Shown here: one piece after another, positions 55,597 through 64,000 of the stretch
How the letters are laid out: each line of letters opens with the position of its first letter
How positions within the stretch are numbered: the stretch's first letter is position 1
NCBI GenBank assembly: GCA_013812695.1
Contig: JACCSZ010000190.1
Coordinates: 1 to 64,000 of the forward strand
From: Gemmatimonadales bacterium
Lineage (GTDB): Bacteria > Gemmatimonadota > Gemmatimonadetes > Gemmatimonadales > GWC2-71-9
Length of the DNA: 64,000 nt
Reading direction: 5' to 3'
The notes under the pieces: generated by a model
Told to the model about the DNA's origin: nothing
The model's database searches: none
Seen by the model: the letters and a program-made list of their open reading frames with translations, nothing else
Position numbers and translations under genes: made by a program

Positions 55597-56432
55597 CACC
55601 GCAAGAGTACGTGCAGGAGAAAGCCGCTGCCTCGGGGAGCAGCTTCTATTACGCCTTTCTGTTCCTGCCCAAGCCGCGCCGCGCCGCCATCACCGCCTTC
55701 TATGCGTTCTGCCGCGAGGTCGACGACGTCGTGGACGAAGTCAGCGACCCTTCGATTGCCCGGACGAAGCTGGCGTGGTGGCGGGCCGAAGTCGCCAAGT
55801 CGTTCCGTGGCGAGCCCAGCCACCCCGTCATGAAGGCCCTGATGCCCTGCGCAGCCGGCTTCGGCATCGAAGAGCGCCAGTTGCATGCGGTGATCGAAGG
55901 CTGCCAGATGGACCTGGAGCAGACCCGCTACCTGGACTTCCCCGGCCTGGAGCGTTACTGTCATCTGGTCGCGGGTGTGGTGGGCGAAGTCGCGGCGCGC
56001 ATCTTCGGGCAATGCGACTGCGCGACCACGGGCTACGCGCACAAGCTGGGCCTGGCCTTCCAGCTCACCAACATCATCCGGGACGTCGGCGACGACGCCC
56101 TGCGCGGGCGCATCTACATCCCCGTGAACGAGCTCCAGCAGTTCGACGTCAAGGCGCACGAGATCCTCAATCGCAAGTATTCCGATCGATTCCTCGCGCT
56201 CATGACGTTCCAGGCCGAGCGCACGCAGCGCCTGTACGACGAGGCCCTGGCCTTGCTGCCCGCCGCCGACCGGCGCAGCCAGAAGCCGGGTTTGATGATG
56301 GCCAGCATCTACCGCACCTTGCTGCGCGAGATCCAGGGCGATGGCTTCCAGGTGCTGCACCAGCGCGTGAGCCTCACGCCGCTTAGAAAGTTCTGGCTGG
56401 CGTGGAAGGTGCAGGCCTTGGGCAGGCTGTAG
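55593..56432 (+). CDS. hpnD: presqualene diphosphate synthase HpnD
   Basis: The 279-residue synthase begins MTPQEYVQEKAAASGSSFYY and has REVDDVVDEVSD and NIIRDVGDDALRGRIYIP, the two aspartate-rich motifs. HpnD condenses two farnesyl diphosphates to presqualene diphosphate. The next genes expected (hpnE, shc) are absent; a HAD hydrolase converges instead. A sequence reading CGGACAG and its inverse CTGTCCG (56438-56505) brackets the gap. Confidence 0.88.
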   Translation: MTPQEYVQEKAAASGSSFYYAFLFLPKPRRAAITAFYAFCREVDDVVDEVSDPSIARTKLAWWRAEVAKSFRGEPSHPVMKALMPCAAGFGIEERQLHAVIEGCQMDLEQTRYLDFPGLERYCHLVAGVVGEVAARIFGQCDCATTGYAHKLGLAFQLTNIIRDVGDDALRGRIYIPVNELQQFDVKAHEILNRKYSDRFLALMTFQAERTQRLYDEALALLPAADRRSQKPGLMMASIYRTLLREIQGDGFQVLHQRVSLTPLRKFWLAWKVQALGRL

Positions 56433-56511
56433 GCCTGCGCGGACAGACCTTTGCAGAGACACGGTGGCTCTCTACCGGTTGAGCCGCGACGCGAGGACTG
56501 TCCGGCGAAAA

Positions 56512-57213
56512 TCAGGCGCTACGAAACAGCTCACACAGTTGCGTGAGGTCGGTGACCGTCACATGCGGCTTCGCCTCATGGGGCCACAAATGGTCCGCGC
56601 GGTTGAGCCATGCGGCCTGCATGCCTGCGTTCAAGGCCCCCAGTACATCCAGCGTCGCGTCATCGCCCACGTGCAGCACGTCGGCAGGCGTCACACCGAC
56701 TGCGCCGGCGGCCGCGTGGAAGATGCGCGAATCGGGCTTGCCTGCCCCGAACTCGCGCGCCGATATGGCGGCGCGGAAATAAGAAGCCAGGCCGACCCGC
56801 TCCAGGTCGGCGTTCCCATTGGACAAGCTGACCAGCGGAAAGCGCGCCGACAGAAACTCGAGTGACGGCCGGGCGTCGTCGAACAAGGTTACACGCTGGC
56901 GTTCGGCGAAGAAAACTTCGAAGGCCTGGTCCGCCAGCAGCGGATTCTCACCGGCGCGATAAAGCGCCAGGCGGATCGACTCACGGCGCAGGGCGCTCAA
57001 ATCGTGCTTCAGCTCGGGCCGGTTGGCCGCCATGTGATCGCGAATCTCCCGCAGCGCCGACGGGCTCGAGAAAAGCGCGGCGGCCATGGGCGCATGCACC
57101 CCCATCCACTCGTGCAGCACCTTTTCAGCTCTTTCGATGATCGGCCAGATGGGCCACAGCGTGTCGTCAAGGTCGAGCGAGATGGCCTTGACTCTCGGTA
57201 TATCCAGCATCAT
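56512..57213 (-). CDS. HAD-superfamily hydrolase
   Basis: The 233-residue phosphatase-like protein has motif I DLDDTLWPI, motif II LSNGN and motif III/IV in KPDSRIF and HVGDDATLDVLGALNAGMQAAWL. The cap region is helical. The substrate is probably a small phosphorylated metabolite; the sequence resembles flavin mononucleotide phosphatase-like YigB proteins. ATG 57213 is taken; 57210 is an alternative. It is divergent from hemH with a 36-base gap. Confidence 0.85.
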   Translation of the reverse strand: MMLDIPRVKAISLDLDDTLWPIWPIIERAEKVLHEWMGVHAPMAAALFSSPSALREIRDHMAANRPELKHDLSALRRESIRLALYRAGENPLLADQAFEVFFAERQRVTLFDDARPSLEFLSARFPLVSLSNGNADLERVGLASYFRAAISAREFGAGKPDSRIFHAAAGAVGVTPADVLHVGDDATLDVLGALNAGMQAAWLNRADHLWPHEAKPHVTVTDLTQLCELFRSA

Positions 57214-57249
57214 GAGCGAACGTGGGGGTCCATTCAGTGAGAATACCTC

Positions 57250-58353
57250 ATGCTCTCCTCGCTTCCCTTTAGAAAAGAACCTGAATTCACCCACGGTACG
57301 GCGCCGCACACGGCCGTGCTCTACTGCAATCTCGGCACGCCCGACGAGCCCACGCCCGCGGCGGTGCGGCGGTACCTGGCGGAGTTCCTCGCCGATCCGC
57401 GCGTGGTCGAAATTCCGCGCGCGGCCTGGCTGCCGCTGCTCCACGGCATCATCCTGCCGCTGCGCTCGGGCAAGTCCGCCGCGAAATACGCAACGATCTG
57501 GACACCCGACGGGTCGCCGCTGAAGTTGTGGACCGAGAAGCAGGCCAAGCTGCTGCAGGGCTGGTTGGGCGAGCAGGGCCTGCGCGTCCCGGTTCGCTAC
57601 GCGATGCGCTACGGGAATCCTTCGATTGCTTCGCAGCTGGACGCGTTGAAGTCCGACGGCGCCACGCGCATCCTGGTCCTGCCGGCCTATCCCCAGTATT
57701 CCGGCACCACCACCGCCAGCGTGGTGGACGCGGTGGCGTCGTGGGCAGCCGGCATCCGCCACTTGCCCGAGATTCGTTTCGTCAATCACTACCACGACGA
57801 TCGCGGCTACATCCAGGCCATCTTGCGCCGCGTCGAGCGCTACTGGCGCGAGCACGGGCGCGGCGAACACCTGGTCATGAGCTTTCACGGCGTACCAGAA
57901 CGCACCCTGCACCTTGGGGATCCCTACCACTGCCAGTGCCAGAAGACGGCACGGTTGCTGGCCACGCAGCTGCGCCTGGAGACAGACCAGTACACCGTGG
58001 CTTTCCAGTCGCGGTTCGGCAAGGCCAGGTGGCTGCAACCCTACACCGAGCCGAGCTTGCGCGCCCTTGCCGCACGGGGTGTCGCGCGGGTCGACGTTGT
58101 CTGCCCGGGCTTCACCGGCGACTGCCTGGAAACCCTGGAAGAAATCGCGCAGGAGGGGCGCCAGGCCTTCCTCACTTCGGGCGGCAAGGACTTCCACTAC
58201 ATCCCCTGCCTGAACGACGAGGCGGCCTGGATCGTGGCCCTGGGAAACGTGGCGCGGCAGCACCTCGCGGGCTGGCCCGCCGGCGAGCCGGCCGACCCGC
58301 AGGCGCTGGCGCAATCCCGCGACGCAGCGGTGGCTAAGGGAGCGCCGCGGTAG
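57250..58353 (+). CDS. hemH: ferrochelatase
   Basis: The 367-residue enzyme has VLYCNLGTPDEPT, the AMRYGNPSI segment, PQYSGTTTAS, the metal-binding SFHGVPERTLHLGDPYHCQC stretch and the FTGDCLETLEEI stretch. It inserts ferrous iron into protoporphyrin IX, the last step of heme synthesis, at the inner membrane. It ends 20 bases into the convergent alpha/beta hydrolase gene. Confidence 0.96.
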   Translation: MLSSLPFRKEPEFTHGTAPHTAVLYCNLGTPDEPTPAAVRRYLAEFLADPRVVEIPRAAWLPLLHGIILPLRSGKSAAKYATIWTPDGSPLKLWTEKQAKLLQGWLGEQGLRVPVRYAMRYGNPSIASQLDALKSDGATRILVLPAYPQYSGTTTASVVDAVASWAAGIRHLPEIRFVNHYHDDRGYIQAILRRVERYWREHGRGEHLVMSFHGVPERTLHLGDPYHCQCQKTARLLATQLRLETDQYTVAFQSRFGKARWLQPYTEPSLRALAARGVARVDVVCPGFTGDCLETLEEIAQEGRQAFLTSGGKDFHYIPCLNDEAAWIVALGNVARQHLAGWPAGEPADPQALAQSRDAAVAKGAPR

Positions 58354-59248
58354 CGGGGCTGGTGGAAGCGGCCGGCTGCGCCGCTTCGTGCCGATCGATG
58401 AACGCCGCCACCAGGTTCAGCTGTTCGGGCACGTTCAAGGCGGGCGCATGACCGCAACCGGCCACCTCGACGACACGCGCAAGACTGAGGCGTCCGGGAC
58501 CGCGGCGCAACATTTCATCGGTGGCGTCGCGCAGGACGAGGTCGGAGTGCTCACCGCGCAGGCACAGCACGGGGACCTCGATCGCGTCGTAGTGCGCCCA
58601 CAGTTCGTAGTCGTTCGGGTGATCGATGAACTGGCGCACCATGGCCGGGTCGTAGTGCGGGGTCACACGGCCGTCCGGCAACCGCCGCGTCGACGTTTCG
58701 GTCAGGCGCCGCCACTGCGCATCGCTCAGCCAGCCGTATGGCTTGTAGACCTCGCGGAAAAAAGCCTCCAGTTCGGCGATGGTGTCGAAGGCTGGGGGGT
58801 TGCCGGCATAGGCGCGGATGCGGGCGAGCGCGGCGTCGGCCAACCGCGGCGCGCTGTCGTTGACCACCAGGCTCTTGATGCGTCCCTTGAGCTCGGGCAG
58901 CACCAGCCCGCCCGCGCAGACCGTGCCGATCGCGCCGCCCATCGAGGTGCCGACCCAATGGGCCTGGCCGATGCCCAGGCGGTCGAACAGGCCGGCGGCC
59001 AGCTTCGCATAAAAAGCCAGGGTGTATTCGTTGCCCGGGTCAGGGCTCCATTGGCTCAGGCCCCGTCCCAGGGTGTCGGGGCAGATCACGCGGTATCGGC
59101 CGGAAAGATGCTCCGCGAGTTCATCCATGTCGCGGCCGGTGCGTGCGAGGCCGTGCCAGGCGACCACGGTGCTGCTGTGTTGGGCGCCCCACTCGGTGTA
59201 GTGAATCTCGCGGCCGGCGCAGGTGGCGTAGCGTGAGCTGTACTTCAT
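58334..59248 (-). CDS. alpha/beta hydrolase
   Basis: The 304-residue protein has the oxyanion region VVAWHGLARTGRDMDELAE, the nucleophile elbow VGTSMGGAIG, an aspartate in RGEHSDLVL and the histidine in EVAGCGHAPALN. It probably cleaves an ester or C-C bond in a small hydrophobic substrate. ATG 59248 starts the family-like region. It lies 35 bases after the truncated binding-protein gene. Confidence 0.83.
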   Translation of the reverse strand: MKYSSRYATCAGREIHYTEWGAQHSSTVVAWHGLARTGRDMDELAEHLSGRYRVICPDTLGRGLSQWSPDPGNEYTLAFYAKLAAGLFDRLGIGQAHWVGTSMGGAIGTVCAGGLVLPELKGRIKSLVVNDSAPRLADAALARIRAYAGNPPAFDTIAELEAFFREVYKPYGWLSDAQWRRLTETSTRRLPDGRVTPHYDPAMVRQFIDHPNDYELWAHYDAIEVPVLCLRGEHSDLVLRDATDEMLRRGPGRLSLARVVEVAGCGHAPALNVPEQLNLVAAFIDRHEAAQPAASTSPATAALP

Positions 59249-59283
59249 GATGGACCCCTTCGTGCCTGTTTTGCCTGCAAGCG

Positions 59284-59556
59284 CTACTTCAGCAGCTTGC
59301 CGGTGCTTCCAATGACGGTGACCTCGACAAAGCGCGATCCCACGCGGTTGCCGGGCGAGTAGCCCACATTGACGCCGCCCAGGTCGAAGTTGTTCAAGCC
59401 TTCCAGCGCCATCTGCTGGCCGGTGGTCGCCAGCACCCCCGAAAGGGGCGCCACCTGGGCAATGGTGATGTCCGCGATAGCGAGCGGCCCGAACAGGGCC
59501 AGGGCCAGGGCCAGGCCCGCGGCGCGACTGCGGCCCAACCATTTCCATTCATTCAT
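59284..59556 (-). pseudogene. livK: branched-chain amino-acid binding protein with an in-frame central deletion
   Basis: The 90 residues are the two ends of a LivK-type periplasmic binding protein. The first half is a signal peptide and ADITIAQVAPLSGVLATTGQQM; the second is ALEGLNNFDLGGVNVGYSPG and the conserved C-terminus VEVTVIGSTGKLLK. An intact protein has about 380 residues, so about 290 are missing. The join is at about 59400-59412, at ATGGCGCTGGAAGG, where both ends could share a short homology. The frame is kept but the ligand site is gone. It could be a real deletion or a collapsed assembly. Confidence 0.7.
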
Positions 59557-59677
59557 GAGTCAACTCCGGTACTGCTTTGGAAGTCCCTGAAATCTGTTGG
59601 CGGCGGTGACCGCAGGCGCGGCGCCGGCCGCGCCGGCCTTGAAATGCGAATGACGGCGGGGAGTGATCGACACAAAT

Positions 59678-60745
59678 TCAGGCGCGTTGCCGCATGGCGC
59701 GAAGCCGCCCCACCACGCCCGTGGGAAAGTAATAGACCGACAGCACGAAGAGCAATCCCAGCCACAGCAGCCAGCGATCGGGCGAGAGCAGCGCCGACAG
59801 CCAGGGCAGGCCGGAAGCGGTGTCGCTGCCGAGCCTGAGCAAGTCCTGCAGGTAGCTCTGGGCGATGACGAAGACGCCCGAGCCGATGGCCGCCCCGTAG
59901 ATGGTGCCCATTCCGCCAATGACCACGATCAGCAGGACGTCCAGCATGATTTCGAAGGAAAGGGATGTGTCCGGCCCGTTGTAGCGAAGCCAGATCGCAA
60001 GCATCGCGCCCGCCACGGTGGCGAACAGCGCCGACAGGATGCTCGACGTGGTGCGGTAGACAACCACCCGGTAGCCGATCGCTTCGGCCCGGAACTCGTT
60101 CTCGCGGATCGCCTGCAGCACGCGCCCGAATGGCGAGTTGACGATGCGCAGCATGGCCAGCAGCAGCGCGAGCGCCGTGAAGAACAACAGGTAGTAGCAG
60201 ATCAGCCGGCCGTCGAGCATGACGCCCAGGAACGGCGTCTCGGACATCTGATAGCCCGGCGACAGCACCTCGGGCATCTTGAACGTGAGCCCGTCCTCGC
60301 CGCCAGTGACTTCCGACAGCTGGGACGCCAGCGTCTGGAACGCCGCCGCAACGGCCAGCGTGATCATCGAAAAGAAGATCGCCCGCACCCGCAAGGAGAA
60401 CAGGCCGACGAGCAGCGCCAGCACGAAGGACAGGGCGAGCGCGGCCGCCAGGCCGGTGGCGATGGCCGGCCAGCCCGGGCCCATTCGCGTGGACGCGATG
60501 GCGATGCCGTAAGCGCCGATGCCGAAGAACATGGTGTGGGCGAAACTCACGATCCCGGTGTAGCCCAGCAGCAGGTCGAAGCTCGCCACGAGCACCACGA
60601 ACACCAGGATCTTGGCCGCCACGTTGAGCGCCTTCACGCCCGGGAAGATGAAAGGCATGAAGGCCAGCGCCAGCAGCAGGCCGACCAGCACCACGGCCAG
60701 GATGCGGTTGCGGGGGAAATCGTTCGAAAGAAGTCGCGTCAGCAT
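59678..60745 (-). CDS. livM: branched-chain amino-acid ABC permease LivM
   Basis: The 355-residue permease has about nine hydrophobic helices. The EAA-like loop RENEFRAEAIGY and the LivM block LLGYTGIVSFAHTMFFGIGAYG are visible. It forms the transmembrane channel with LivH in the inner membrane. It starts 9 bases after livH. The gene after it (toward low coordinates) is the damaged binding protein. Confidence 0.92.
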   Translation of the reverse strand: MLTRLLSNDFPRNRILAVVLVGLLLALAFMPFIFPGVKALNVAAKILVFVVLVASFDLLLGYTGIVSFAHTMFFGIGAYGIAIASTRMGPGWPAIATGLAAALALSFVLALLVGLFSLRVRAIFFSMITLAVAAAFQTLASQLSEVTGGEDGLTFKMPEVLSPGYQMSETPFLGVMLDGRLICYYLLFFTALALLLAMLRIVNSPFGRVLQAIRENEFRAEAIGYRVVVYRTTSSILSALFATVAGAMLAIWLRYNGPDTSLSFEIMLDVLLIVVIGGMGTIYGAAIGSGVFVIAQSYLQDLLRLGSDTASGLPWLSALLSPDRWLLWLGLLFVLSVYYFPTGVVGRLRAMRQRA

Positions 60746-60754
60746 ATTCTTGGT

Positions 60755-61729
60755 TTACTTGCTCAGCGCGTAGACGCCCTGGGGCCGCCACAGCAGGATG
60801 GCCATCATCAGCGCGATGTTGGAGAACAGCGCCGCCTTGGGGACGAGGAAGCCGGTGTAGTTGGCCATCAGGCCCACCAGCAACGCCCCGATCAGTGCGC
60901 CGGTGGTCGAACCCAGCCCGCCGATGATCAGCACGATGAAGATGAGCACATTGACCTGGGCGCCCATCTGCGGGATGACGTTCTGCTGGTACAGGCCCCA
61001 CATCACCCCGCCCAGGCCCGCCAGGGCGCTGCCGACGACGAAGACGCCGATGAAAAGCACCTTGATGCGATAGCCGAGCGACTCGACCATTTCGCGGTCC
61101 TGCACCCCGGCGCGGATCAGGAGGCCGATCTTGGTATGAGTCAGCACCCACAGCAGGACGCCGAACACGACCAGCCCCACCACGACGGCGATGACGCGGT
61201 ATTTTTCGACCGCGGCATCGCCCAGCAGGATGGTTCCACGCATGCCCTGCGGCAGGGGCAGCGGAATCTGCAGCGGGCCCCAGATCACCTTGATCAGCTC
61301 CTCGCCGATGATCATCCCGCCCATCGTGATGAGGATCTGCTTGAGGTGGTTTCCATACACCGGCCGAACGATGAAGCGCTCGAACGCCAGGCCGACCGCG
61401 CCGGCGACGAGCATCGCGACGATCATGGCCGGAAGCACGGCCATCATGTTGCGCCACAGGCTCTCCGACGACGTGTAGTCGCCCATGCTGCCCAGCACCG
61501 TGGTGGCAACGAAAGCCCCGAGCGCGATGAACACGCCGTGACCGAAGTTCAGCACGTCCATCAGGCCGAACACCAGCGTGAGGCCCGAGGCGATGACGAA
61601 AATGATCATGCCCATGGCCAGGCCTGCGACCGTGAGCGTGACCCAGGTCGAGCCCGAACCGATGAACGGCAGCACGAGCAGCGCCAGCGCCGGCACCAGG
61701 GCCATCGGTTTCCAGTCGAAATCTTTCAT
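60755..61729 (-). CDS. livH: branched-chain amino-acid ABC permease LivH
   Basis: The 324-residue permease has about eight hydrophobic helices and the LivH signatures MDVLNFGHGVFIALGAF, RAGVQDREMVESLGY and LIIGGLGSTTGALIGALLVG. It imports branched-chain amino acids or related amides together with LivM. ATG 61729 is used; a longer open frame runs upstream across the livF 3' end. Confidence 0.93.
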   Translation of the reverse strand: MKDFDWKPMALVPALALLVLPFIGSGSTWVTLTVAGLAMGMIIFVIASGLTLVFGLMDVLNFGHGVFIALGAFVATTVLGSMGDYTSSESLWRNMMAVLPAMIVAMLVAGAVGLAFERFIVRPVYGNHLKQILITMGGMIIGEELIKVIWGPLQIPLPLPQGMRGTILLGDAAVEKYRVIAVVVGLVVFGVLLWVLTHTKIGLLIRAGVQDREMVESLGYRIKVLFIGVFVVGSALAGLGGVMWGLYQQNVIPQMGAQVNVLIFIVLIIGGLGSTTGALIGALLVGLMANYTGFLVPKAALFSNIALMMAILLWRPQGVYALSK

Positions 61730-61815
61730 GAATCCCCCCACGCTTGTCACTTCGTGTCCTGCGCTGCCCCCCGAGGGGGCCCTCCCGCCTTGGAGCGGTC
61801 CTGCGTCGGTCGTCT

Positions 61816-62541
61816 TCATATCGCCAACCCCAGCAGCGAATGCTGCAAGGCCCCGTCTTCGGCCAGCTCCTTCATCGACCCGGCATGGACGACCACGCCG
61901 TTGTCCATGACGGCGACGCTGTCCCCCAGCCGCTTGGCGAAATTGATGTTCTGCTCGACCAGCAGGATGGTGACGCCGCTGGCCTTGAGCTGGGCGAATG
62001 CGTCGATCATGTTGTTGATGATCGCGGGCGCCAGGCCCTTGCTCGGCTCGTCGATCAGCAGCAGCTCGCGCGGCTCCACGATCGCGCGTGCCACCGCCAG
62101 CATCTGTTTTTGCCCGCCGGAGAGCTTGCCCGCCGGATGGTTCCAGAACTTTTCGACCGCGGGGAACAGCGAAAAGATCCACTTCAGTCGCGCTTCGTCC
62201 ATCTGTGCGGCGTTGCGGGCCGACCGCGCGGCCAGCAGCATGTTCTCCTGCACCGTGAGGTCGGCGAAGATGCCCATGCTCTCGGGGACATAGGCCACGT
62301 TCATCGACGCGATTTCCGGCGTCGCGAGGCTTGTGATGTCGCGCCCGTTGAAGGCGATGGCCCCCTGGGACGCTCGCCACAGGCCCATGATGGTGCGCAG
62401 CGTGGTGGTCTTGCCGGCGCCATTGCGGCCCAGCAGCATGGTGAGCTTGCCGCGCGGCACGGACAGGTCCACGCCATGCAGGATGTGGTAGGCGCCGATG
62501 TGCGTGTGCACGCCGGAAAGTTCGAGCAGGTTCGCTTTCAT
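61816..62541 (-). CDS. livF: branched-chain amino-acid ABC ATPase LivF
   Basis: The 241-residue ATPase has Walker A GRNGAGKTTTL, signature LSGGQKQML, Walker B LLLIDEPSKGLAP and the switch histidine replaced by a NINF region typical of LivF. It energises the transporter in the cytoplasm. Its ATG overlaps the livG stop by four bases. Confidence 0.94.
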   Translation of the reverse strand: MKANLLELSGVHTHIGAYHILHGVDLSVPRGKLTMLLGRNGAGKTTTLRTIMGLWRASQGAIAFNGRDITSLATPEIASMNVAYVPESMGIFADLTVQENMLLAARSARNAAQMDEARLKWIFSLFPAVEKFWNHPAGKLSGGQKQMLAVARAIVEPRELLLIDEPSKGLAPAIINNMIDAFAQLKASGVTILLVEQNINFAKRLGDSVAVMDNGVVVHAGSMKELAEDGALQHSLLGLAI

Positions 62542-63374
62542 GGCTGCTCTCCCCTTTCCCTTCGAGGGGAAACGCCGGGATGGGGGGGCGTCCCATCCTG
62601 CGCGGAAGCGTTCTGGGCGGCAACGCCCAGATAAGCTTCCTGCACGATCGGCGAAGCGATGACTTCGGCCGGCGCGCCATCGGCGACCAACGTGCCGTTG
62701 TGCAGCACGATGATGCGGTCGGCCAGTTCGCGCACGACGTCCATCTTGTGCTCCACGAGCAGGATGGTCTTGCGCGGGTCCTCCTTGAGCTTGCGGATCA
62801 GGTTCAGGATGACCGGGGCTTCGGCTGCGTTCATGCCCGCCGTCGGCTCGTCGAACATGAACACCTGCGACTCCAGCGCCATCAACAGCGCCACTTCCAG
62901 CTTGCGCTGGTCGCCATGAGGAAGGTTCGCCACCAGTTCATTTTCCTTGTCGGCCAGCGCCACCGCCGCCAGGATCTCGTCGGCGCGCGCGATCAGGCCG
63001 CGGTGATCGCTCCAGACGCTCCACAGGTTCAGCCCGCGCCGGTGTCCGCCCTCGCGCGTGGCCTGCACCGCCAGCCGGATGTTCTCCAGCACGGTGAGGC
63101 GCGGGAACAGGTTGGTGAGCTGGAAGGCCCGGCCCAGTCCCGCGCGGGTGCGCTGCGATACCGAGAAGCCGGACAGGTCGCGCCCATCGAGCGTGACCTG
63201 CCCGGCGCTCGCCTTGAGCTGGCCTGAGATCAGGTTGAAGTAGGTCGTCTTTCCCGCGCCGTTCGGGCCGACGATGGCGGTGAGCGTGCCTGGCTGGAAA
63301 GCGCAGGTCACGGCATTCACCGCCACGTGGCCGCCGAAGCGGATGGTGAGGTCCCTGGTGGCGAGCAGGCTCAT
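62538..63374 (-). CDS. livG: branched-chain amino-acid ABC ATPase LivG
   Basis: The 278-residue ATPase has Walker A GPNGAGKTTYFNLI, the LivG loop RTFQ-like AGLGRAFQLTNLFPRLTV, signature LPHGDQRKLE and Walker B FMFDEPTAGMN. The C-terminal YLG motif (EAYLGVA) is typical. ATG 63374 follows an AAAGGA. It opens the liv operon livG-livF-livH-livM-(livK). Confidence 0.94.
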   Translation of the reverse strand: MSLLATRDLTIRFGGHVAVNAVTCAFQPGTLTAIVGPNGAGKTTYFNLISGQLKASAGQVTLDGRDLSGFSVSQRTRAGLGRAFQLTNLFPRLTVLENIRLAVQATREGGHRRGLNLWSVWSDHRGLIARADEILAAVALADKENELVANLPHGDQRKLEVALLMALESQVFMFDEPTAGMNAAEAPVILNLIRKLKEDPRKTILLVEHKMDVVRELADRIIVLHNGTLVADGAPAEVIASPIVQEAYLGVAAQNASAQDGTPPHPGVSPRRERGEQP

Positions 63375-63423
63375 GATTCCTTTGTTGCTTGCGGGACAGA
63401 TCTTCAGCTCTGTCCGCAACTGT

Positions 63424-64000
63424 TCAAGAACAAGTGCCGATCACGTAGTAATTCGTGCCGGTCTGCTTCAGCGTGGTTATCGTGAAGGTGTTCCACAGCC
63501 CCATGTACTGCGCCGATCCGTTGGCGTAGGTGTAGCCGCCGGACGTGTAAGCCCGGCCGGCCGTCGTGTGGGCGTAGTTCGAAGATGTGTAGCAGGTGGC
63601 GGTCGGCGGCGCCGTGCCGGTGGTGGTGCCGCTGGCGGCCGCGGAAGCCGCACTTTCAGCGCCATTGCCGTCCACTGACTTGACGGTCCATGAATAGGTG
63701 GTGCCGGCCGCAAGGCCCGTGTCCGTGTAGTTCGTCACGGTGACGCCAAGCGCATTGACCTTGTTGCCGCCCCGATAGACGTTGTAGCTCGCGGCGCCGG
63801 TCACGCCGTTCCACGTGATGTTCATCGTGGTCGTCGTAGCGCCGGAAGTCGACACGCCAGTGGGCGCGGGCAGCGTGGAGGCCGGGGTGCCGCTGGACAA
63901 TTGGTCGACCATGGCCTTCACCGCCACCATCTGCGGGCCCGACTTCTTCGCGTAATTGACGCTGTCGTAGCCCCACCAGTCCCAGCAGCTGTTGGTGGCC
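63424..64000 (-). CDS. extracellular PHB depolymerase, C-terminal part (partial)
   Basis: The gene enters from the right edge in the minus strand (frame from 63999). The visible 191 residues start NSCWDWWGYDSVNYAKKSGPQ, the end of a PHB depolymerase catalytic domain. A fibronectin type III domain (about VSTSGATTTTMNITW to SGTTTG) follows. A C-terminal domain of about 55 residues with two cysteines ends it. Such enzymes are secreted to degrade polyhydroxybutyrate. The catalytic triad lies outside the window. It precedes the liv operon by 49 bases. Confidence 0.75.
   Translation of the reverse strand, partial: ATNSCWDWWGYDSVNYAKKSGPQMVAVKAMVDQLSSGTPASTLPAPTGVSTSGATTTTMNITWNGVTGAASYNVYRGGNKVNALGVTVTNYTDTGLAAGTTYSWTVKSVDGNGAESAASAAASGTTTGTAPPTATCYTSSNYAHTTAGRAYTSGGYTYANGSAQYMGLWNTFTITTLKQTGTNYYVIGTCS

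Noticed and set aside
56438..56505. CGGACAG and CTGTCCG as a terminator after hpnD
   Set aside because: Arms are only 7 bases and about 55 bases apart, without a T run.
59663..62293. An 876-codon plus-strand open frame across livM, livH and livF
   Set aside because: Extremely His/Gln/Arg/Asp-rich shadow of three certain transporter genes.

Overview
The window is a composite of two unrelated bacterial genomes. Bases 1 to about 47,100 carry very GC-rich genes whose content and order fit a Gemmatimonadota-like bacterium: a futalosine-type menaquinone cluster, an FHA-GAF-cyclase, a GspE-receiver fusion, a bactofilin-like/LiaF-like envelope operon and frequent GTG/TTG starts in 4-base overlaps. 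Bases from about 47,160 to the right edge carry typical Burkholderiales (Comamonadaceae-like) genes: clpP, tig, tRNA-Leu, an RND pump, squalene synthase-like genes, hemH, a liv operon and a PHB depolymerase. The switch falls inside clpX. Its N-terminal zinc finger is betaproteobacterial and its C-terminal half is not. Both parent genomes would be expected to have clpX at this place, so a join at a conserved stretch (probably in assembly, less likely in nature) leaves a plausible-looking locus. Taxonomic statements rest on recognised protein families and remembered homologues, not on a search.

Left part, in order. End of a DHH phosphoesterase. NifU-like and Mrp iron-sulfur carriers with a SAM hydroxide adenosyltransferase (0-2.4 kb). 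DUF4126 protein, then a leftward operon of ECF sigma factor, zinc-finger anti-sigma, bactofilin-like membrane protein and LiaF-like secreted protein (2.4-6.4 kb). ubiE-ubiD-ubiA-ubiX (6.5-10.3 kb), as in futalosine-pathway menaquinone synthesis. Lipoprotein hydrolase and phosphoesterase. mutM with a UvrC-like nuclease abutting a decayed outer-membrane gene (12-14.2 kb). purD, M48 protease and a cystathionine gamma-synthase family enzyme. HD-GYP response regulator. glmM-glmS with a terminator. MBL hydrolase, dtd, maf. FHA-GAF-adenylate cyclase. trpE with a lipoprotein. Outer-membrane protein. GspE-receiver fusion. hisC-hisB-hisH-Nudix-hisF with a beta-helix protein. Hybrid histidine kinase and acyltransferase (38.4-41.6 kb). 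A Fur-box-controlled flavinylation operon: porin, FMN-binding protein, unknown four-helix membrane protein and ApbE (41.7-45.0 kb). engB and the 3' half of clpX.

Right part, in order. 5' half of clpX, clpP and tig (protein quality control). tRNA-Leu(TAG). An RND efflux pump and adaptor behind a promoter with a TetR-type operator. Two squalene/presqualene synthase-like genes. HAD hydrolase, hemH, alpha/beta hydrolase. A branched-chain amino-acid ABC transporter (livG, livF, livH, livM) whose binding-protein gene has lost its centre. The C-terminal end of a PHB depolymerase at the edge.

The most promising biology is the iron-regulated flavinylation operon. It combines a textbook promoter, a Fur-like box over the start site, an FMN acceptor motif, a flavin transferase and an undescribed membrane protein: a candidate extracytoplasmic redox system. 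A second theme is a palindromic repeat family (GTCAyCCTGAGCG and its complement) at six intergenic sites of the left part only, several copies of which supply the stop codon of a neighbouring gene. Every gap between genes is under 300 bases.
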